Assembly: GCA_002411175.1 (NCBI GenBank)
Contig: DHRN01000054.1
Span: 37,537 to 59,824 of the forward strand
Length of the DNA stretch: 22,288 nt
Direction: 5' to 3'
Source: Anaerolineaceae bacterium UBA5311
GTDB lineage: Bacteria; Chloroflexota; Anaerolineae; Anaerolineales; Anaerolineaceae
In this document: positions 22,271 through 22,288 of the stretch, one piece after another
Position numbering within the stretch: position 1 is the stretch's first letter
Layout of the letters: the number at the start of each line of letters is the position of its first letter
Translations under genes and position numbers: made by a program
The notes under the pieces: generated by a model
The model's input: only the letters and a program-made list of their open reading frames with translations
Databases searched by the model: none
What the model was told of the DNA's origin: nothing

Positions 22271-22288
22271 AACCCAGTTCCTATTCCC

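Overview
The window reads as a chromosomal segment of a Chloroflexota bacterium, most likely class Anaerolineae. This is inferred from gene content and style: an anchored foldase with a Thr/Pro-rich low-complexity insert, a TatC-TatA-TatB cluster, a zinc-ribbon threonine-synthase-like protein, several genes that look leaderless, and dispersed TCATTCTG-type palindromic repeats. No rRNA or species marker is present, so the placement is tentative. I see no phage genes, transposase or CRISPR array.

Layout. (1) 1-7771, plus strand: glmS, preceded by a leader with the conserved core of a glmS self-cleaving ribozyme; an Mrp/ApbC-type ATPase lacking the usual CxxC; a PSP1/RicT protein; a PIG-L deacetylase; an M20 amidohydrolase; and tatC-tatA-tatB. 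(2) 7783-11808: a GH31 alpha-glucosidase (minus) divergent from an MFS transporter (plus), sharing an AT-rich intergenic region with an inverted repeat whose arms fall in the two candidate promoters; probably an oligosaccharide uptake and hydrolysis unit. (3) 11809-12700: terminators, tRNA-Asp(GTC) with its own promoter and terminator (minus), and a tandem array of 119-bp repeats. (4) 12703-13520, minus: a YtxH-like protein and a two-helix membrane protein. (5) 13583-19885: scpA (minus) divergent from a threonine-synthase-like gene, rnc and smc (plus). ScpA and SMC are partners in chromosome condensation. A 10-bp stem upstream of rnc resembles the kind of leader RNase III cleaves to control itself. 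(6) 20001-21967, minus: rpsF, rpsR and a PpiC-type foldase, with no ssb or rplI, behind a structured leader. (7) 22070-22288: a palindrome-rich non-coding stretch and another copy of the dispersed repeat.

Points most worth a second look: the compact glmS ribozyme with an inserted hairpin pair; a recurring arrangement in which a TATAAT-like box lies 6-9 bases before an ATG with no Shine-Dalgarno (RicT, TatC, ScpA, threonine synthase); the palindrome centred between the scpA and threonine-synthase -10 boxes; the rnc leader hairpin; and the 119-bp repeat array.
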